From: Apostichopus japonicus
Lineage: Eukaryota > Echinodermata > Holothuroidea > Aspidochirotida > Stichopodidae
DNA length: 64,000 nucleotides
Assembly: GCF_037975245.1 (NCBI RefSeq)
Contig: NC_092561.1
Location: 5,136,001-5,200,000 of the forward strand
Reading direction: 5' to 3'
A program made the translations under genes and the position numbers. This document shows positions 60,601 to 64,000 of this stretch, in pieces; position 1 is the stretch's first letter, and every line of letters starts with the position of its first letter. The notes beneath the pieces are model-generated. The model did no database searches. It saw only the letters and a program-made list of their open reading frames with translations, and had not been told where the DNA came from.

Positions 60601-61219
60601 TGAAACTGGAGTACGTGGGAGTGGAAATCATTGACAAACGACACTGTAGACTAGTCATGAGACAAGCTTTAATCTATTAAAAAGTCAACTTTCTGTTCCT
60701 TTTTCCGTTATCACTTTTAGTTTGGCTATAAAATCATAATATTAAAAGCATGACGAAAACGAAATATTCTGGTATCATACGGTATTGTTACTCAAGAGGT
60801 ATCCTGCTTTTCCGAAGGGGGGGGGGGGGGGAGAGGAATACGAACAGATAGGTATAGATTGATTACAAGCTACTAAATAATTAAATAAATAAAGATACTA
60901 AATAAATAAATCTCATATAACCTAAACGTTAAAGAGAAATAGGATGCAAACTGAGCAGTAAAATAGTGGTATAGTGGTATTTAATACGAGGTAGCTACTT
61001 CTGAGTGTTCTAGTATATGTTATGTTATAGTTACTGTCTCCATGTAACATTATAAAGTTAGTAGCCATGTTCGTTTTCAAACATTTCGATACACACAGAT
61101 GTCAAACACGACAGACGATCTTGATCAATATATAGCCATATATCGACATTTTTAGTGAGACGTAAACGCTATACTATACAGCGCCGTATAGTTTAGAATT
61201 CTACTACAAATTTCACATC
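57641..61219. other. Intergenic, simple repeats and C/G runs
   Basis: Poly-C at 58820, 59131 and 59708, poly-G at 59878 and 60819. A single hAT-like end (CAGGAGCGTAGCTA) is near 59820 without a visible partner. No gene found. Confidence 0.35.
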
Positions 61220-61570
61220 TGTTCCAGCCGATTCCCACAGAGATTACAGTAACTACTGTAAATCTAAAGTTTTGTACCATAGTAAATACTGGATCGTGCT
61301 GACAAATCTGATAAATCGGTAGCATGTGCTGTTAAGTTTACAGTAAGAACTGAGGATATTTGTAATTCCAACAAATTCCAAACAACTAAATTTGTTGGAA
61401 TTACACATATCCTCAGTTCGTACTGTAATCCTAATAGCACATGCTACCGAATTATAGCACGATCCAGTTTTTACTGTGGTACAAAACTGTAAGGTGTACA
61501 GTCAGGGAGTTTTTATAAGAACTCCCTGGTACAGTAGTAACTGTGTTCTCTATGTGTATCGGGTGCCTTT
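61220..61570. mobile_element. Long-palindrome MITE, related family
   Basis: Outer ends GCCGATTCCCACAGAG..TACAGTAACTACTG and CAGTAGTAACTGTG..CTATGTGTATCGGG are inverted. The inner arms (GTACCATAGTAAATACTGG, TAGCATGTGCTGTTAAG, GAACTGAGGATAT, GTAATTCCAACAAATT) fold back on each other. The right arm holds an extra small hairpin, CAGGGAGTT..AACTCCCTG. Shares the TACAGTAACTACTG core with the 57.2-kb element. Confidence 0.72.
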
Positions 61571-62102
61571 GTCTATTCACACAATTTGACCGCAGTATTA
61601 AAGTACAATTCATGGCTTTGTTTGCGTGTCAGTTCACGCAGCAATGAGTAATTTAAATATACAATAGCTGAGGTTCTGAGATCAAAACGAATACACGTAT
61701 TGTAATATGAAAATATACAGTTAAATCAGCGTTATATACACACGCGCGTTCTTTTTTGACTTGACTTCGTGAAACTGTATTGCAATAGTTCATTATGTTA
61801 TTAAAAGCATTAATAAAGAGATTGGTAGACTTACCGAAATATATGCAATGTTGACAATTTCTGGAATTGAATATTTTATTTTATGTCAAAAACTTCCTCA
61901 TAAAGGCCAATCACACATTGATTTTTGTTATGAAAACAAAAACATGACACGAAAGCTCATAGAGAAGAACAACGGCTATTTGCTGGTGTACTTTTTGGGG
62001 AGGGCCGGGCGTGGGGTTGTCCACGTAGCCCTGTGTGATGGCAAGGATTTGATTTCGTCGAAAGATGGTCAATTGGTCAACAATGGTCAACAATACCCCT
62101 AA

Positions 62103-62170
62103 GGAGTATTAGTTCAGTGGTTAACGCCGGTGCCTTCCAATCATATGGTCCCCAGTTCGAGTCACTCCAA
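62103..62170 (+). tRNA. Degenerate tRNA-Gly-like sequence (TCC), probable pseudogene or SINE head
   Basis: GGAGTAT at the start and ACTCC near the end can pair (5 bp). An A-box-like TAGTTCAGTGGTTAACGCC, a loop containing CTTCCAA (anticodon TCC, Gly) and a B-box-like GGTCCCCAGTTCGAGTC are present in order. The anticodon stem pairs poorly, so it is probably not functional. It could be a tRNA-derived SINE fragment. Confidence 0.4.
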
Positions 62171-62261
62171 GATTAATGTATGTCGTCCAGTTACAGAGTT
62201 GTTGAAATGACAATACATAATCATGGACGTTAAATATGAATCTAAGAGACTGACTTCGGTC

Positions 62262-62940
62262 CAGGGACGTAGCCGGTGGGGAGCAGGGGGAGCAACCGCC
62301 CCCCTTTCAGTGTCGATTTTTATTTTTAAACTGTCGTTTTTTAGCATGGTATTTTGTCAGTGCTCTTTTGATCTTGAATACTCGTCAGCTCCGTTAACTC
62401 GATTGTAATCGTAGAAACATTCACGCCTACTGATTCAACTACTTACTTAGTTTGGCAGATGCAATTAGCTAAATTTAGCTTATAGCCAATTACAAGCCTA
62501 CAGTTGGCCGCTGCATAATAAAATACATATTGCCTACCTAACCGCACTCTATGGAATGTCACGAACTGTATGCACAACAACGTCGACAACGTTCGTTAAA
62601 TGAGTCGTCCTAAGTTGTTGCACGAACAGCATGTTATGAAGCTAAGCTAGCAATCGTACGTGATACGCACTTCCTATAAATAATTATTACACTGCTAATA
62701 CACTGCGATAACGATATTTGTTTTTAGGCCACTGCATATCTGGCTGTATTACAAAATATGAAAGTTTATATTGTCCATCAGTTAAGTTCGTCAAATGTAT
62801 TAAAGTCCAGACATTGGACAATAAACAAGTATCATCCTATACTGGAAAACTTGTAAAAGAGCACTAGGTTTGTCTTTCTGATATATTATGTAAAAGAACA
62901 TGTTAAAAGAATTTAAACAGGAAACAAAATCTGCTGATAA
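62262..62940. mobile_element. Partial copy of the 855-bp hAT element
   Basis: From CAGGGACGTAGCC this follows 9849-10540 closely, through GGTATTTTGTCAGTGCTCTT and GAAACAAAATCTGCTGAT, then diverges. The right inverted end is missing, so the copy is truncated. Confidence 0.82.
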
Positions 62941-63178
62941 TGATATCATATGATCAGGGCGTAACCAGTATGTAGCACGATAGTTTCATTCAACACTCTA
63001 CCCGCCGATAAAGACTATAGGATCCGATCTTGTCAGTTTTTTAACTTAAGAACCCGTTTACGCAGATAATATTTCAGTTGAGAAAACACTTGAGAAATTT
63101 GCATCAGATGGCAACCGTCGGATAGCTCTCGCCTTCTCTTATTAGGTTAACTTAAACATTTACTAGCTATACCAGGCG

Positions 63179-63310
63179 CGTATCCAGGATTTTCAAACCC
63201 GGGGGGCGCGAATTACTATCTAAGCGGAGCGCCATCATCGGTTGGCGCGCAGCGTACAAGAAAATTTCTTATTTTGATACTCCCCAGATCACCGGAAACG
63301 GCACTTTTCG
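63179..63310. mobile_element. hAT-type end with shared internal module, partial
   Basis: Begins near CAGGCGCGTATCCAGG and contains CTAAGCGGAGCGCCATC and GGTTGGCGCGCAGCGTACAA, like 38356-38440. No right end found. Confidence 0.6.
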
Positions 63311-63841
63311 GGCTTGAAATGACCAACCAGATGTAAACTTTTTGCCTGAGAACCAAGTATTTCCTAATAGTTTTTTTTTTCCATCCATAACCTTTTTGAA
63401 GATTGTCAACCCGGCACACATCATGTTCGACCTGATCGCATCTCCTGTGGGTCTTTGCTTTTGTAGGTGATTCTAAGTCGCGGCCCACAATACCCGTCAG
63501 CCCCACTTTTCAAGGTTTTAAGCCCCATATTTGTTCAGAATTTGAAAATTCACATTTCTCGTGAATAAACTCAAAACATACCCATAATGTTGTACAAAAT
63601 TTCATCAATGGACACCCAATATAGAAAAACTTCCTTCAACCCCTAACAGACCGGTCAAAATTGCACGAGTAGAGGGAAGTGTGATGCAGAATGTTGGTCA
63701 GAAATTTTCGAAAATTCAGACACAGTTAATTTATTGGTGTACAAATATTAAAACCTCTTACAACGGCTATTATAAAAAAAAAAATATAGCAGATATTTCC
63801 GAAACCGAACACTACACACATAGGCGTCGGAGGCGCGGCGG

Positions 63842-64000
63842 CAGTGGCAAAGCTAGGGGTATTGGTCAGGAGGGGCGAGAATAGTCTGTAGGGGCGCTTT
63901 CGACACTATCTAAGCGGAGCGCCACCACTGGTTGGCGCGTAGCGTACAGAAAATTTTTGAGTAAAGATACTCCCTAGATCACCGGAAATGACCCTTTCCG
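63842..64000. mobile_element. hAT MITE, cut by the window end
   Basis: Begins CAGTGGCAAAGCTAGGGG and follows the reverse complement of 56507-56345 through GTAGGGGCGCTTTCGACAC, the shared module and GAGTAAAGATACTCCCTAGA to the end of the window. Confidence 0.82.

Noticed and set aside
1-64000. CRISPR arrays, operons, ribosome binding sites, bacterial defence systems
   Set aside because: Split genes with GT-AG introns and eukaryotic transposons show a eukaryotic genome; no spaced direct-repeat arrays with unique spacers were seen.

Overview
This is a eukaryotic, intron-rich, repeat-rich window, probably from a marine invertebrate deuterostome. An echinoderm is my best guess, possibly a sea cucumber. 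That guess rests on general character only (AT-rich DNA, long introns, hAT, Polinton, Penelope-like, LINE and Ty3-type relics, abundant short palindromes resembling TACTGTACAGTA); no host marker gene fixes the taxon. There are no operons and no bacterial features.

Two host genes can be reconstructed by splicing. (1) On the minus strand an unrecognised gene starts with an ATG at 18908. Its exons at 18749-18908, 4787-4914, 3588-3706, 3052-3097 and 2699-2809 join with matching phases into 188 codons, and the gene seems to continue past the left edge. (2) On the plus strand a complete four-exon monocarboxylate-transporter-like (SLC16/MCT, major facilitator) gene runs from 33847 to 46272. All its introns are phase 1, the product is 431 residues, and AATAAA lies about 200 bases past the stop. 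A diverged inverted copy of the end of its exon 3 plus adjoining intron lies upstream of exon 1 at about 31500-32425, still open and still carrying its splice donor. Weaker candidates are a small secreted peptide at 26144-26347 and a possible first coding exon at 56939-57010.

Mobile DNA fills most of the rest. hAT-type elements with 8-bp target duplications lie at 1147-1490 (7/8 match), 5028-6745, 9849-10703, 21301-21663, 26789-27095, 37978-38624 and 56131-56507, with partial relatives at 62262, 63179 and 63842. An LTR retrotransposon relic (7022-9539) has a 4-bp target duplication and has lost most of gag-pol. A Penelope-like element with GIY-YIG endonuclease remains (36642-38646) is bounded by inverted termini carrying hammerhead-ribozyme-like motifs. 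A decayed Polinton/Maverick (integrase at 48.5-49.4 kb, DNA polymerase B fragment at 55.2-55.4 kb) holds a long minus-strand LINE (49.6-53.7 kb). Two long-palindrome MITEs lie at 57.2 and 61.2 kb.

Layout: 0-5 kb, 3' exons of the minus-strand gene with a recurring exon-like repeat; 5-18.7 kb, its long first intron with hAT and LTR insertions; 19-31 kb, intergenic DNA with tandem duplications; 31-46.5 kb, the SLC16-like gene and its inverted partial copy; 46.5-56.5 kb, Polinton and LINE remains; 56.5-64 kb, MITEs and hAT fragments. I found nothing that is clearly a new biological system. The most unusual structures are the inverted SLC16 exon copy, the Penelope element with oppositely oriented ribozyme-like ends, and the hAT family with a conserved internal hairpin.
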